64,000 bases of DNA from Chrysaora quinquecirrha (taxonomy: Eukaryota; Cnidaria; Scyphozoa; Semaeostomeae; Pelagiidae). Shown here in pieces: positions 11,730 through 23,105 of this stretch. The position numbers and the translations under genes were made by a program. Location of the stretch: the NCBI GenBank assembly GCA_014526335.1, contig JACTAT010000050.1:248001-312000 (forward strand), read 5' to 3'. The notes under the pieces are model-generated. The model was not told where the DNA came from. It searched no databases and saw only the letters and a program-made list of their open reading frames with translations. Numbering within the stretch: position 1 is the stretch's first letter; every line of letters starts with the position of its first letter.

Positions 11730-11945
11730 TTAACTGCCCTCTTTGAATATTTTTATTTGCGTTGTTAACCATTCAATATACTTTGTTTTCGGGATATCAC
11801 CAAAACGCACACCAGCAAGTCAAGCATCTAATTCATCAGTAAAAGAATTAAAATTGTGCAATTCATCTAAATTCGCTAATCTCTCCACATCTTGTTCAAT
11901 ATTCAAGTTTAAGTAGTTAATTTTACTTTTTAACTCTTGTGAAAA
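11730..11945 (-). pseudogene. C-terminal remnant of an unrecognised gene
   Basis: The - strand reads 'INYLNLNIEQDVERLANL' then, after one TGA, 'LAGVRFGDIPKTKYIEWL' and a stop at 11730-11732. The even amino-acid use and 66 open codons with one stop suggest former coding sequence. It converges on the + capsid cluster and so marks where the - strand half of the virus-like block begins. It could be the C-terminus of the replication gene whose N-terminus lies at 18363-23441, but no diagnostic motif is present. Confidence 0.35.
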
Positions 11946-13143
11946 TGTTAAAAAGTAAAAGCTAAATTACTTCAATTTAGTAAAGCAATTTAGTAAATAT
12001 TTCTTACATAAGGGCAAGCAACTTAGAATAAAAACAAATCTTCTGTTTCTTGATGGCCAAGAATCAAGCTGATGAATAACCTGAAAAGAAATATACGAAA
12101 CCATCAAAATATAGCAATTGATATCCAGCCAGTATAAATTTTGCTAATTCATTCAAGAATTCCTACATTCATTACAAATAACAAAATAAAATCTGGCTAC
12201 AAATATCATACATTCTTTACTACCAATTTCAAAAGACAAATAACACAAAACCCCCAGCCAATCAAAGCATAAAACTATTTACAAATCGAGCACAATCTGT
12301 CATTGGATGTTAGTATTAAACTATTGAGTAATCAAGCACACCCCTACTCGCATCAAAGCATTAGAACTACGGACAAATGGCGCACACCATTTGCCCAATC
12401 TAAGTATAAATACAACTGACAAATCATGCTAACCTCTCCTCCAATCTAAAAACTATTGACAAATCAGGCACATCTTTTATAAACCATCACAATTTAGCAA
12501 TTGATATCCATCCATTATCAATTCGTTCTTTATTTATTTTTTCAGAGGTCCTACATTCATCACAAAGAACAGAGTAAAATTTTGCTAAAAAAACCCGTCA
12601 TTGCTTGTGACATTGGTGACTGAGGTCTCTTAGCCAGGAAATAGATAAATTATTAAGAGGTTGAAAGTATTCATTGAAATTGGGTACAATAGGTATGGCT
12701 TGAAACCTAGTATATACACCATTATTTCTGGAATTACTGAATTTCCTCTCTGCCATGATTGCACTCATAAATAATGCATTTGAAAGACGGAAAATACTGT
12801 GTACAGGCTTCAACACAAACTTATTAGGTTATATTTCTGTGTTTTAATGTAAAGACACTAAAGTAAACATTTGAAAACTTCCATGCATCCATTGAATGAT
12901 CGCCTATTTTTTTTTTTTTTTTTCTATAATGGTGTATAGGCCGAGATTGCCCCTAACCAATTACAAATTATTACTAAATTCTAATACATAACATTTTAAT
13001 TAATTAGTTACAAATGTATATTGGAAGGTATTACAATATTTGAGTGCTCGTAATTATCAAAACTAATTTACATAAAAAAGAATACTTTATACTAAGTCTA
13101 TTATGATCAAAATCTACGAACTCATAAATGAGTTTTTAATTTC
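11946..13143. repeat. Degenerate tandem repeats in non-coding DNA
   Basis: Between about 12180 and 12480 a loose unit of 50-60 bases recurs, of the type 'aactattgacaaatcaggcacac...atc.aagcat'. 'cagtataaattttgc' and 'agcaattgatatcca' also recur at about 12110-12145 and 12490-12510. No gene is visible; a T-run occurs at about 12909. The 12598-12816 frame has no domain. Confidence 0.4.
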
Positions 13144-13177
13144 AATTTTTTTTTTTTTTATAATATATTTATTATCT

Positions 13178-14830
13178 TTATTCCCTTACTGCATCATTTA
13201 TATCTAAAAAAGTCTCAGGTCTCTGCATAAATTTGTTTCTTTTAACAAATGAGTTATAGCAGAAATTTCCTAGTTTTGTTGTTACATCATTTTCCTCTTG
13301 GGACATTAGCCATGTAAACATATTTTCATCATTAAGGGAAACAGTGTTTGGAAATTTTTGAAATATATGATCTAGCATTTGTTTTCTTTCGTTTTCATAA
13401 AAAGAACAAGAAGATATAAAATGAATTTAATCTTCAATTATGTTTAGGCCTTTTGTTTTACAGTAGGGACAAAATCTCTCTTCCGTTGGTGTTTTGTTCT
13501 TTCCAAATCTTCCTGTTTCTATATGAAGATTATGGGAACTAAGTCGTATTTTCGCAACAGTGGATCTAATCTTGTAATCTACTAGACAATCGAGATAAGG
13601 TTCAAATTTGAACGATGACTTATAGGATGCGTACAGTTTCAGTTTCTTATCTTCAGTGATCTGAGTCCTTAGGTTGTTTAAAACTTCAGATTCAAACATT
13701 TTCCTAACCTTTGTTTTAATGATAGTCGAATTATCAGAGTCTTGGATGCCATACAATGTTTGGAGATTACGAGCTTTTAAAACCCAATTCGAGATACCCT
13801 CTTCAGCATCTTTACTAAGACTTTGATAAGCTAGACTAGCATAGCGAACATCGTCTAGTTTAGATAACCGAAATAAGAATTTGATTGTATTAACATGTCT
13901 GTTGTATTTTAAAGAAGTTCTGCCTAATTCAGCATATACCGCATCAGTTGTTGTATTAGACTTGACACCTAATGCGTATTTACAAGCTGAAAGATGCAGT
14001 GTTTCTATTTTAACCCAATCGTCGAATCCCCAAATTTCAGAACCGTAGTTCAATATTTGTACTATCGTGTGATCAAAAAGATAAAGAAAAAGCCTTGGCT
14101 GAAACCCACCCCACTCTCTGCTTTTTGATATAAGACTATAGTAAGACTTCTGGGCTTTTTCTTTTATTTTGTCAACATGATCAGAAAATGAACCGTTGGA
14201 TTTTATTGTGACCCCAAGGTACTTGTAAGACTCGCATTGTTTTACAACTTTATCACCTAGTTTCCATAGTTTCTTACTTAAGTAGGCATCCTTGTCGAAC
14301 ACCTTGTGAGCATGAGAAGATATCTGTCAGCCCATTATTACCCCTAACGCAAGATTTAACTTTGTCATAAAGTGAGCCTATTACTTTCAAAACATTTCCT
14401 TTAATACCGTAAGCAGCTATTTTATGAATTAAGTGCTTATGGTCTACAGAATCAAAAGCTTTTCTAAAATCAACGAAACATAAATAAAGAGAGCCGCCTG
14501 TTTTTTCGAAAGTTGTGTCTATTAGGGCTCGAAGAGTGAAAATATGGTCCCTGGTTTGATAGCCTTTTCAGAATCCAATTTGATTTTCATCAAGAATTGA
14601 GTTGGTTGATATTACAGTATTCAATCTTTCTAGAAGAATTCAAAGAAAAAACTTGCCAAAGATGCTAAGCAGCGTGATACCCCTGTAATTATTTAGATCG
14701 GATTTGTCGCCACCTTTGAAAAGAATTACGATGGTACCTATGGACCACTCCTCTGGAAATTTTCCAGAGTGCAGGATTTTGTTGAAAAGTTTGGTAAATA
14801 CCCGAAGGAATTTACCGTTAAGATTCTTTA
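13178..14830 (-). pseudogene. LINE ORF2 remnant: reverse transcriptase without its YADD box
   Basis: Reading leftward from 14820, 'SGKFPEEWS' and 'NNYRGITLLSIFGK' are RT motifs 1-2, 'FVDFRKAFDSVDH' is motif A with the first catalytic Asp, and 'SCSQGVRQGC' is motif B. Then the sequence switches frame near 14300 to 'YKYLGVTI', which belongs to the thumb after the catalytic (Y/F)xDD box; that box and its surroundings are deleted. The long frame 14302-13427 covers the thumb and C-terminal region. It ends with a cysteine motif ('FCPYCKTKG'), a stop, and a readable tail to 13178. Several stops occur upstream in 14300-14830. Confidence 0.8.
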
Positions 14831-15070
14831 GAAATCAAAATTAAAAAACGAGGTATCATTTTTATCCCTCCATGTTTCCAAAAAACAAACCAGGTCATTG
14901 CGTGCTAAAATTTGTGCAAAGAAATCACAGCCAGTTTGTTTGATACGTTGAGCTTTTGAACTCCTAAAACCGTTAAAATTCCCCGCACAAGCCCTAACAG
15001 TTTTGTAATTTTCCTTAGAAGTTTTTTCTTTCAATTTTTCTTTCTTTCTTATGTTATTTCTAGTTGACAA
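14828..15070 (-). pseudogene. LINE ORF2 N-terminus: endonuclease fragment
   Basis: The frame reads 'AGNFNGFRSSKAQRIKQT' followed by 'ARNDLVCFLETWRD', matching the first strands of an AP-type endonuclease, in which the N-x-N and x-E-T-W residues bind metal. It breaks off at 14828 and runs straight into RT-region sequence, so most of the endonuclease domain, including the catalytic His, is deleted. Confidence 0.65.
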
Positions 15071-15078
15071 AATGGAAT

Positions 15079-16193
15079 TTAACTCACCATTTTGGCCAAA
15101 AACCTAATATCCAAAATTATCATGATTAAATTTGCATAATCAGCGTAAGATCGGATTTCAAATACCTTTTGATTACCGTTCATTTTAAACTTTATTCCTC
15201 CGTCTATTGTCCAAACTTTTTCCATGTTTATTCTCCCTTTATCCTTGAAAATTTCATTTACCATTCCTTTAATTCCAGGAGCAAGATCTTCTTTCACTTT
15301 GATGTTTTTTTCCTTTTTCTTCTTTCTCATGATTTTTCCTTTGATTTGTGACAGAGGAATTATTTCAGAATTCCTCTAGTCTCACCATCCTTTCGTTTGC
15401 CAACCCGGTGTATTATGTCTATATCTTCAGGGTTTATGTCCACGTCCATTTCTTTCTTTAAAACATCAATCACAAGATCCTGGCAATTTTCATTTTCTTC
15501 CTCTCTAACATCATATAGCCGAACAGAGCTTTTTCGCGAGTACTGTTCTTGCTTGTCCATCAGGAATGTCAAATCAGAAATCTTGCTGAAGGCCTCATTT
15601 CTTACAGCATTGATTTCTTCTTCTGCTTTCTCCTGCCTTTCATGAATCTGGCTGATATCATTTTTCACTTTTTCGAAGTCAGATACTATCTTCGAGAGCC
15701 TTTCCAGCATCTGATCCTGCTTCTCACCCAATTCACCTTGTTTTGCCTCGATTCTCTCCAGGGATTCAATAAGTCGAATCAAACTGTCCTCTCTTTCTCT
15801 TTCGGTTTTCGATTTAGAACCAGATGCAGGACCTGGGTTTAATTCCACATCTCCCGATAATAACAAGAGAAAGTCAAGGGAAGGATTATCATTATGAAAA
15901 AAGGAGGAAAACTGACTTACATTAGTAGTGCATCTCGATTTCCGCATTAGCTTTCTGCGACGTTTGTTGAAGATTTTCTTTAGAAAATGCTTCTTCGATA
16001 AAGATTTGACCATTACACCTCTACGATTGATCCATATACCCATTCTTTCAGCTGTATCATTCTTTCCTGACCCAAAAGGGGCAGAAAAAGAACATACAAA
16101 CAGTACAAGACAGAGCGACACAAAAACATGTCCTACTCCTTTCATGACTATAATAGGTTGCTGCTGTTGTTGTTGCCATAGTAATAAATTCAA
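15079..16193 (-). pseudogene. LINE ORF1 with a 2A peptide, broken near its C-terminus
   Basis: The frame 16193-15360 has four parts. Residues 17-40 are strongly hydrophobic (MKGVGHVFVSLCLVLFVC) and look like a signal or membrane segment. Residues 60-90 are very basic. Residues 115-122 are a canonical 2A peptide (DVELNPGP). From about residue 125 comes a long charged coiled coil (about 130-235), then an RRM-like segment ('SSVRLYDVREEE', 'IDIIHRVGKR') as in L1-type ORF1 proteins. After a stop near 15360 the frame 15330-15079 carries the ORF1 C-terminal domain ('EKVWTIDGGIKFKMNG', 'IRSYADYANL'). The 2A site would split the product into a membrane-targeted leader and the RNA-binding ORF1 protein. 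Known LINE families with 2A peptides occur in several invertebrates. Confidence 0.75.
15828..15851 (-). other. 2A ribosome-skipping peptide site (DVELNPGP)
   Basis: The - strand codons at 15851-15828 read D-V-E-L-N-P-G-P, matching the strict D-(V/I)-E-x-N-P-G-P consensus. The preceding residues are 'SLDFLLLLSG', hydrophobic as required for activity. Ribosomes skip the last Gly-Pro bond at such sites and release two proteins from one frame. Confidence 0.85.
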
Positions 16194-16560
16194 TTCTCTT
16201 GTACTGTTGTGCTGTAATCTTGCCCTAGACTCGTTACTCGTCTATAATTGGTTGCTGCTGTTGTTGTTGCCTTAGCAATCAATTCAATTCACTTGAACTG
16301 TTGTGCTGTAATGTTGCCCTAGACACGCTTCTAGACTCGCAACTCACCATTAATCGGTTGCTGCTGTTGTTGTTACCTTAGCAATCAATTCAATTCACCT
16401 GTACTCTTGCACTGCAATCTTGCCCTAGACTTGCCTATAGACTCGCTACTCACCTATATCGGTTGCTGCTTTTGTTGTTACATTACAAACTCATTTCAAA
16501 TGTTACATTACAAACACAATTCAAATCATTTCTACTCGTCTACTGTAATCTTGCCCTAGT
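16156..16560 (-). repeat. LINE 5' tandem monomers of about 95-106 bp
   Basis: Four units start with GGTTGCTGCT(G/T)TTGTTG at 16156, 16250, 16356 and 16461. They share 'aattcaattc', 'ctgtaat.ttgccctaga' and 'ctcacc.at'. The first unit overlaps the start of ORF1, where it codes for a glutamine run. Tandem 5' monomers carry promoters in some LINE families (for example mouse L1 and insect elements); the same role is inferred here. Confidence 0.7.
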
Positions 16561-17269
16561 AATACAATGAAGTAATTTGTAATTCAATTAAGCAACTTGA
16601 TCAAACTGGGGTTTTGGGTGATTTGCCAATGCTTTAATAAATACATTTTTTCTCTTATCCCTGGCAATCAATAGCCCAAGAGTTTTTAATCAGTAAAATT
16701 TTCTTCAAGAAAGACTAATGGTAACTATCCTTGAATCATGAATGTAAATTAAAGCATAAAAATAAATATTCTATCCTCACGATGGATTCAAATGCTGAGC
16801 TGTCAATTAAATATGATTTGATAGTAAATAAAATTCATGTATTATATCATTAAAAAGCTTTGCAAGTTTATTTTTTTTTCTTCCCCAGAATTGCTATTTC
16901 GTTCTTTTCCTTTCCACTGGCGTGAGCCATGTAACATTTTGATAATTACTCTGTCATCTCTAAAATGCAAGTTTAAAAATAATTGACAGCAACAGCCATT
17001 AAAATAGGATCAATAAATGGGCTTAATTTAAAGAGGATTCTTATTGCTAATGCTATGCCCCTGATATAAAATTTTACTTCTTTACTTATAAAATTTCAGT
17101 GCTGAAAATTAGATAAAAACTGTCTTTTATTGTTGATTATTAATATTTGTAGGATCTATCTTCACAAAAAAGAACAAAATATGCCATATCATTTATTAAG
17201 CCCCCACTGTCTCTAATAATTATCCTGTCATATAAGTCCCCCCTGAGAGAGTTTGACAATGAAAAGGGG
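16561..17269. other. No gene seen
   Basis: AT-rich DNA between the LINE and the small two-exon gene. No frame, repeat or splice pattern worth calling. Confidence 0.35.
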
Positions 17270-17603
17270 CTAAATAGAGCTTATACGGTAAGTATTATGT
17301 TTGAAATCTTCAAATAGTTTATAGTATTCAAATTCATTTAAATACCTGAAGTCCTTTTCCAGTTTTTGGCCCTCGATATTCGTCAGCATGAATCTTCTTT
17401 CTTTGCTAATTTTGAATTTAATTGCAACTAATTTTTTAAGTTTTCCCAATGAATGATTCCCCTTCACCTCAATCTCCTTGAAGACAAAATATATCAATAT
17501 AATGCTCTATCCTTTCCTACAATGTTTATTCCAATAAAGAACTGCAGCTGCTTACCTTTTCATTTTCCTCAAAAGAAACAACAATTTTTCTAGTAGTAGA
17601 CAT
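17270..17603 (-). CDS. Two-exon gene, ubiquitin-like fold suspected
   Basis: Exon 1 (17603-17556) encodes MSTTRKIVVSFEENEK and ends at a GTAAG donor. Exon 2 (17476-17270) follows a 'ttcaag' acceptor in phase 0 and ends in a stop, for 84 residues in total. The pattern 'RKIVVSF....KEIEV', then 'LGKLKKLVAIKF', 'RFMLTNIEGQKL' and 'YYKLFEDF' resembles the beta-beta-helix-beta order of ubiquitin-like or PB1/RBD folds. No C-terminal di-glycine is present, so it would not be a conjugated modifier. It lies between the LINE and a MITE within the virus-like block, so it could be host or viral. The fold is an inference from strand pattern. Confidence 0.4.
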
Positions 17604-17799
17604 ATCTATGGAAAAAAATTCTTATTTTATAAATTGGTGGTAACTACTTTTTAATCACCAAAATATGAATGGAAGTTATGACATGTTAGGATATTACTTA
17701 ATAACAGTTTAGCTTCAAATGGGAGGCAGCAAAAGATATTTAAAAGCGGAAGACATAGACAATGGCTAAACTTCAAAAAAGATACCTAATTACAAGTTT

Positions 17800-18175
17800 T
17801 TTTTGTAAGAAACCTGGCTCGGGGCCTAGTTGTAAACGTTTCTTAATTTTTGGCCCAATTTTAGTTCTAAAAGTTTCTTGACAGTTTCTCAATTTAATGG
17901 AAAAAATTGCAGTAACAACAATAAAGAAAACGTGAATATAGGAAGCAAATTATTAATATTCTTGTGTTACAAAAAATTAGCCATGCTGGGTTCAAGAAAT
18001 CGTACGGAAATGCTTGAGAATTGATAACTACATCCAGAAAAGTGAAATCAGTATGTTGGAAAATTGACAGAAAATTTCTTAAGTTTCTTAACTCCTTCCT
18101 CCTGGTTCTAAAATTTCTTATCTTTTGGGGTGTCAAGTTCTAGGTTTCTTATAAACGGGTCTCTTATAAACAAAA
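17800..18175. mobile_element. MITE of the 'aagaaac' family
   Basis: The left end reads 'ttttttttgtaagaaacc' and the right end 'ggtttcttataaacgggtct', inverted relative to each other. Inside are 'gtttcttaatttttggccc' and 'gttctaaaa.tttctta' words shared with 1-850, 53906-54303 and 59604-59700. There is no coding capacity. It is the most complete copy of this family in the window. Confidence 0.6.
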
Positions 18176-18362
18176 GGTGTAAAATAACTAGGGTGTTGAA
18201 TAATTAATTAGAACTACAAAAGTAATACGAAAAAATGATTTCATACACTATTACCAGCTGTAATATAAGAAATATAAGGCAACTTACCTTCTATTTTTGA
18301 AAAACAACGAGGAACTAAAAATTTTCACTGCACATTGTTTTCCTCACCTCACGACAGGGCAG

Positions 18363-18812
18363 TCAAAAAGTTGTGGGCAATTTCCTGGCCAATGATTGGT
18401 TGATGTAGATTAAGCAAGAAATATATATGTCTTTCAATCCAATCAAGCGAATATCCTTATGCTGTTCGACAGTTTGAAATTTACCTTCGTAAACATTTAT
18501 CTTTATTTTATATTTATATTCCATATCCAGAATATGATGTAAAAAGAAACCGTCAAATTCTTCAATATTACCAAATTGACAATAGTCCTGTATCATTTCT
18601 TCCAAGTTCGGCACATCATTAGCACTTAGATTAGCTTGCTTTTTTTGATAGTCAAGTTTTACTTTCCTTATAGCTCGAAAGAAACAAGCGTTATCTGGCA
18701 TTGTTCTTTCATTTGCTTTATTTTGTGCAAAGCTGTTAATGTCTATATTTGGATTGCGTATTAAACACATGGGTAAAGCTTTCATACATTCACCATTTGC
18801 TTTAATTTTCAC
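18363..18812 (-). pseudogene. Replication-protein N-terminal region (Polinton PolB-like), cut by a copia element
   Basis: The frame contains 'MPDNACFFRAIRKV' and, downstream, 'EEFDGFFLHHILDMEYKYKIKINVYEG'. This pairing of a 'DN.C.FR.....' block with a '..GV.L.DI...E..F.I.I.VY' block is what I know from the region ahead of the exonuclease domain in Polinton-type protein-primed DNA polymerases. The call rests on that pattern only; no polymerase catalytic motif is in the window. The upstream part continues on the far side of the copia element (23281-23441). Downstream (below 18363) the frame is lost. Beyond its own decay the gene is split by the copia insertion at 18818. Confidence 0.45.
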
Positions 18813-18817
18813 ATTCG

Positions 18818-19005
18818 TGTTAGAGTTATGCAGTAATAGCTAGATAGTATACGATAAGAAAGACTCAGACGTTCATAAACTCAACATAACATTTTGATAA
18901 TCATAAAACGAACGAACAAGAAGATAATCATACGATAAGTCCAGAGTCCGGATATTCAGAACATGAGTCACATGTCACGTGTTTGATTGAGTTGAATTTC
19001 TTACA
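18818..19005 (-). repeat. 3' LTR of the copia element
   Basis: It starts TGTTAGAG and ends TTCTTACA as written on the + strand, so it is bounded by TG and CA. It matches 23106-23292 with about four differences. It contains the palindromic word ACATGAGTCACATGT near its end. Confidence 0.9.
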
Positions 19006-19099
19006 CTCCCACTTGACGAATGTTCTGAATCATCAAAAGAAAAATAAAAGTTAACAAATCTTCACTCCAATTAGAGTACGTAGTTCTTCAAATCGTAGA

Positions 19100-22000
19100 C
19101 GCGGTAAAGCTTTTGTAAAATGTCTGCAATCATTTTATTTGTAGGACAGTACAGAATCTTGATCTGATTGTTCTCAATTGCTTCCTGATAAAATGATACT
19201 TAATGTCTACATGCTTTGTACGATTACTTGTTTTGTTGTTCTTTGAGATAGCAATCGCACCTTGGTTGTCTTCGTATAATCCCGTAGGCTCTGATTGGGT
19301 AAAGCCCAAGCTTTCTAATAATTTACGCAACCATATGGTCTCTTGAGCAGCTGAACATAAAGCGATATATTCTGCTTCTGTAGATGATAACGCGACAACT
19401 GATTGTCTTTTACTCTTCCAAGATATGGTTGCACCAGCAAATTGAAATAAATACCCTGAGGTAGATTTTCGTGTTGCAATATCTCCGGCCCAGTCAGCGT
19501 CGGAATATCCACGAAGTGCACAATTATCTTCTTTTGAAGCATTATACTCTAGACCATAATCTAAAGTACCTTTAATGTATCGAAGAACTCTCTTAACTCC
19601 AGTCCAGTGATCTTTTCCAGGATTTGAGCTAAACTGACTGAGAACTCCAACAGCCAAAGTTAAGTCGGGTCTTGTAGCAACTGAGGCATAAATGAGACAT
19701 CCAATAGCAGCTTGATAATCTCTTTTATTGAATGGCTTTTCATCATCAGACAGCTTTTCAAATTTTCTTCCTGCTTCCATTGGGGTAGCCACTGGCTTGC
19801 AATCAAACATCTGAAATTTCTTCAGGACAGTCTCAAGATAAGTTTTCTGACTGATTGTCAAAATCTTGGCTTTTCTGTCACGCTTAATTGACATTCCCAG
19901 GCAATAATGTATTTCACCTTGATCTTCCATTTCGAATTCTTCTTTTAATTTCATCTTTTCAGCTTGAAGCAAAGCTGTATCATTTGTGGCCAGAATTAAA
20001 TCATCCACAAATAAAGATAGAATCATGATTTTTGATTGCTTTCCATCAGATATTGACTTATAATAGATACATGGATCTGAATCACACTGTATATACCCTG
20101 AATCTTTCAAATAGCCATCAATTGATTGGTTCCAGCACCTTGCAGATTGTTTAAGACCATACAAACTCTTTTCCAGTTAAACCATGTTTGGCTTCAGTTT
20201 TTTGACATAGTCTTCTGGCTGCTTCATATATATATCAAAATCTAGCTTACCATTCAGGAGTTCAGTTTTCACATCCATCTGGTGGACGTCTAGATTGAAT
20301 TCATTTGCCATGGCCAATACAGTCCGTGTGGAGTTGTATTTCGCCACTGAAGAGAAAGTTTCTTCGTAGTCCAGGCCTTCTTTCTGTGAAAAACCTTGTG
20401 CCACCAATCTTGCCTTGTATCGGCTTAAAGTGCCATCAGCATTACGCTTCTTCTTGAAAATCCATTTACATCCCACAACGTTTTTACCATCAGGTAAGTC
20501 AACCCAAGTCCATGTATTATTCTTCAGAAGTGATTCATATTCACTATCTGTAGCAGCTTTTCATTTCTCTGCATCAGGACCATTAAGTGCTTCCTCAATA
20601 CTAAAGGGTTCTTCATCTTCAATTGCAATAGAAGCATTTGGCAAATCAATGTGATTCCACCATTCACCAGTTATTGTCCCAAGTCTATCAGGTGCTGCAG
20701 TTACTCGCTCTGATCTTCTAGGCGGTGGGTTTGGTTGCTCAGGGACATTTTGTTGTACATTTGTGTCACCATCAATATCATCATTTGCTGGAAGAAGGTC
20801 AACATACAGATCTTTCTGATATGCTTCTTTTTGAGGTTGACTTCTATCAAAGCTATTTTCCAGAAATATCACATCTCTGCTTCTAAGCATGGTTTTCTTC
20901 TCTGGGTTGTAGAATTTGTAGCCTTTACTATTCTCCAAATACCCAACGAAAATGCACCTTTCTGATTTCTTCTGTAGTTTATTCCTCTTCTGATCAGGAA
21001 TGTGTACAAATGCATTGCAGCCAAATACTCTGAGAGAACTCACATCTGGTTTCTGTTTATACCAACATTCATAGGGAGTAGCATTTTTGAGAGAAGATGT
21101 TGGTGATCTATTTCTCAAATAGACAGCAGTAGATACTGCTTCAGCCCAAAATGATAGAGGTAGATTTGCATGGTATAACATTGCCCTTACTGATTCCATA
21201 ATTGTTCTATTGAGCCTTTCTGAAACGCCATTTTGTTGAGGTGAATAGGGTATTGTGAGCTCTCTTTTGATACCCTTTTTCTTGCAAAATTCTTCAAATT
21301 CAACTGAGGTGTATTCTCCACCATTGTCAGACCTCAATGTTTTTATTCGCATTTCAGTCTCATTTTCAACAAGCTCAACAAATTCTTTGAATTTCTCTAG
21401 TACTTGACTTTTACTTTTCATGAAGTAAACTCTTGTGTATCTTTAAAGGTCATTAGTAAATGTAACAAAATACTGGGACCCTCCCACTGAATTTGTGCTC
21501 ATTGGTCCACAAACATCACTGTGTATGATCTCCAACAGATTAGAGCATTTATGATGACTTTCTTTGGAGAATGGTTGCCGGTTTTGCTTTCCCATAAGAC
21601 AACCCTCACATTTCCGATCGAAATTTTCCTTGGTATTAAGATTTAAGCCTTTCACTAAGGACTTATCACTCAATGATTTCACATTGTCATACCCTAAGTG
21701 TCCATATCGAAAATGCCACATTGAAATAGAATTTTCTTCATTCACAGCTCCAAAGAAAGATGATTGCTCAGTAGATTTATCCAAGTTCAGCTTATATAGC
21801 TTGCCATCTTTACAACCAATTCTGTATGATTTATTATCAACAACAACAGTGCACAGTTTGTCTTTAAACAAAACTTCAACACCTTTCTCTGTTATTGACG
21901 ACAATGACAATAGCCTCTTTTTAATCTTTGGCACATATAAAACATCAGATAGAGTAATCTTGATCTTCTCAGAATCATGAAAAACAGACAATTGTAAACT

Positions 22001-22983
22001 TCCCTTTCCATAGGCCAATAGGTAACTATCATCTGCTAATTTTATTCGCACAGGTTTTTCAAACTCAATGTAATTCTTCATGGATGTTTTGTCTGGAGAC
22101 ATATGCTGTGTAGCACCTGAATCTATCCACCAATCACACTTCTTTGAATTATCACCTGATGCCACCAATGCAATTTCTGAATTTTCAAAATCAGCCTTTT
22201 CAATTTCTGAGGTATTTGCAGATTCTTGATGTGAAGAAATTTTGTCTTTCTTCTTCTTAAAGCAATCCCTTGCATAATGGCCAATTTTCTTGCAATAAAA
22301 ACATTTAACATGCCTTTGATCTGTCTTCTTTTTCACTTCTGTTTCCCGTTTGATCAATAAAGCATCTTGATTTGCTTGATTACTGACAGCAGTCGCACTT
22401 CCGGCCTGCAGTTTCTCATACTCGTGTATTAACCGATCCCGAACATAGTCCCAAGTTAGCTTTTCCTCCGCTATAGTCTCTAAGGCAGTGATTAAATAAT
22501 TGTACTGTTCAGGCAAACTGCTTATCAAAATTATGACAAGGTCTTTCTCTGCCACAGCATCATCTACAGCCTCGAGGTGCTCGGACAAAGTTTTAATATT
22601 ATTAATATGCTCAATCATATTCATACCTTTATCCATCCTTGATGAATACAGCTTCCGTCTATAAAATATTTTGCGTGAAAGCGACTTCTTTTCAAAATGT
22701 TTCTGGAGATTCTCCCAAGCTTCCTTTGCAGTTTCGGCAGAACGCACATAAATTTGCAAATTTGTATTTATCGCCAAACAAATCGACGCGAGAGCCAAGT
22801 TCTCCTTTTCTTGAATTTTCTTCGTTCGTCTGCTGAGGCTTCTTCTCCTAGAGCCTCTGTTCCAGTGACGATCTCCCATAAGTCTTTTCCTATCAGCAAC
22901 ATTTTCATCTGGAATTTCCAGTTGTGGAAATTATCCCCATTTAGCTTTTCTACTTTTAGGCCATGATCTTCTGACGCCGCCAT
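19100..22983 (-). pseudogene. Copia Gag-Pol polyprotein, frameshifted
   Basis: The start is at 22983 (MAASEDHGLKVEKLNGDNF, the Gag UBN2-type opening). After a frame change near 22825 the 22879-21443 frame holds Gag, the zinc knuckle 'CFYCKKIGHYARDC', the protease active site 'WWIDSGATQHM', the integrase HHCC finger ('HLGY', 'CEGCLMGK') and its first Asp ('IHSDVCGP'). The next frame (21421-20561) has 'LRSDNGGEY' and 'YSPQQNGVSERLNR', the second Asp and the Glu. RT is in 20476-20177 ('GCKWIFKKKR', 'YKARLVAQGF') and 20164-19130 (catalytic 'LFVDDLILA'). RNase H follows ('SDADWAGD', 'SSTEAEYIAL', 'YEDNQGAI'). Breaks near 22825, 21440, 20560-20476 and 20170 make this copy inactive as written, despite LTRs about 98% alike. 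Confidence 0.9.
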
Positions 22984-23105
22984 CTTGGACTAGACTGAAT
23001 CCACCAGACAGCCAAACTCAGAACCACGATAAAACAAGCAGAAAATTTCACCAAATATATAACCAAACGAAAATACACACCAGCTTTGTGTCTGGGCCCA
23101 TAACC

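Larger units (their letters stand above)
13144..16560 (-). mobile_element. Non-LTR retrotransposon (LINE), internally deleted
   Basis: This - strand LINE has all parts in order: 5' tandem monomers (16560-16156), ORF1 (16193-15079), endonuclease N-terminus (15070-14828), reverse transcriptase and C-terminus (14820-13178), then an A-run at 13160-13144 that fits a 3' tail. The ORF1 carries a 2A peptide. Two internal deletions are apparent: the endonuclease stops after about 45 residues of its domain, and the RT jumps from the 'GVRQGC' motif (14300-14310) to the thumb, so the YADD catalytic box is missing. The copy is dead. It sits inside the virus-like block. No clean target duplication was found. 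Confidence 0.8.

Noticed and set aside
15397..16275. + strand frames across the LINE
   Set aside because: They are antisense to ORF1, which has clear domains and the 2A site on the - strand.
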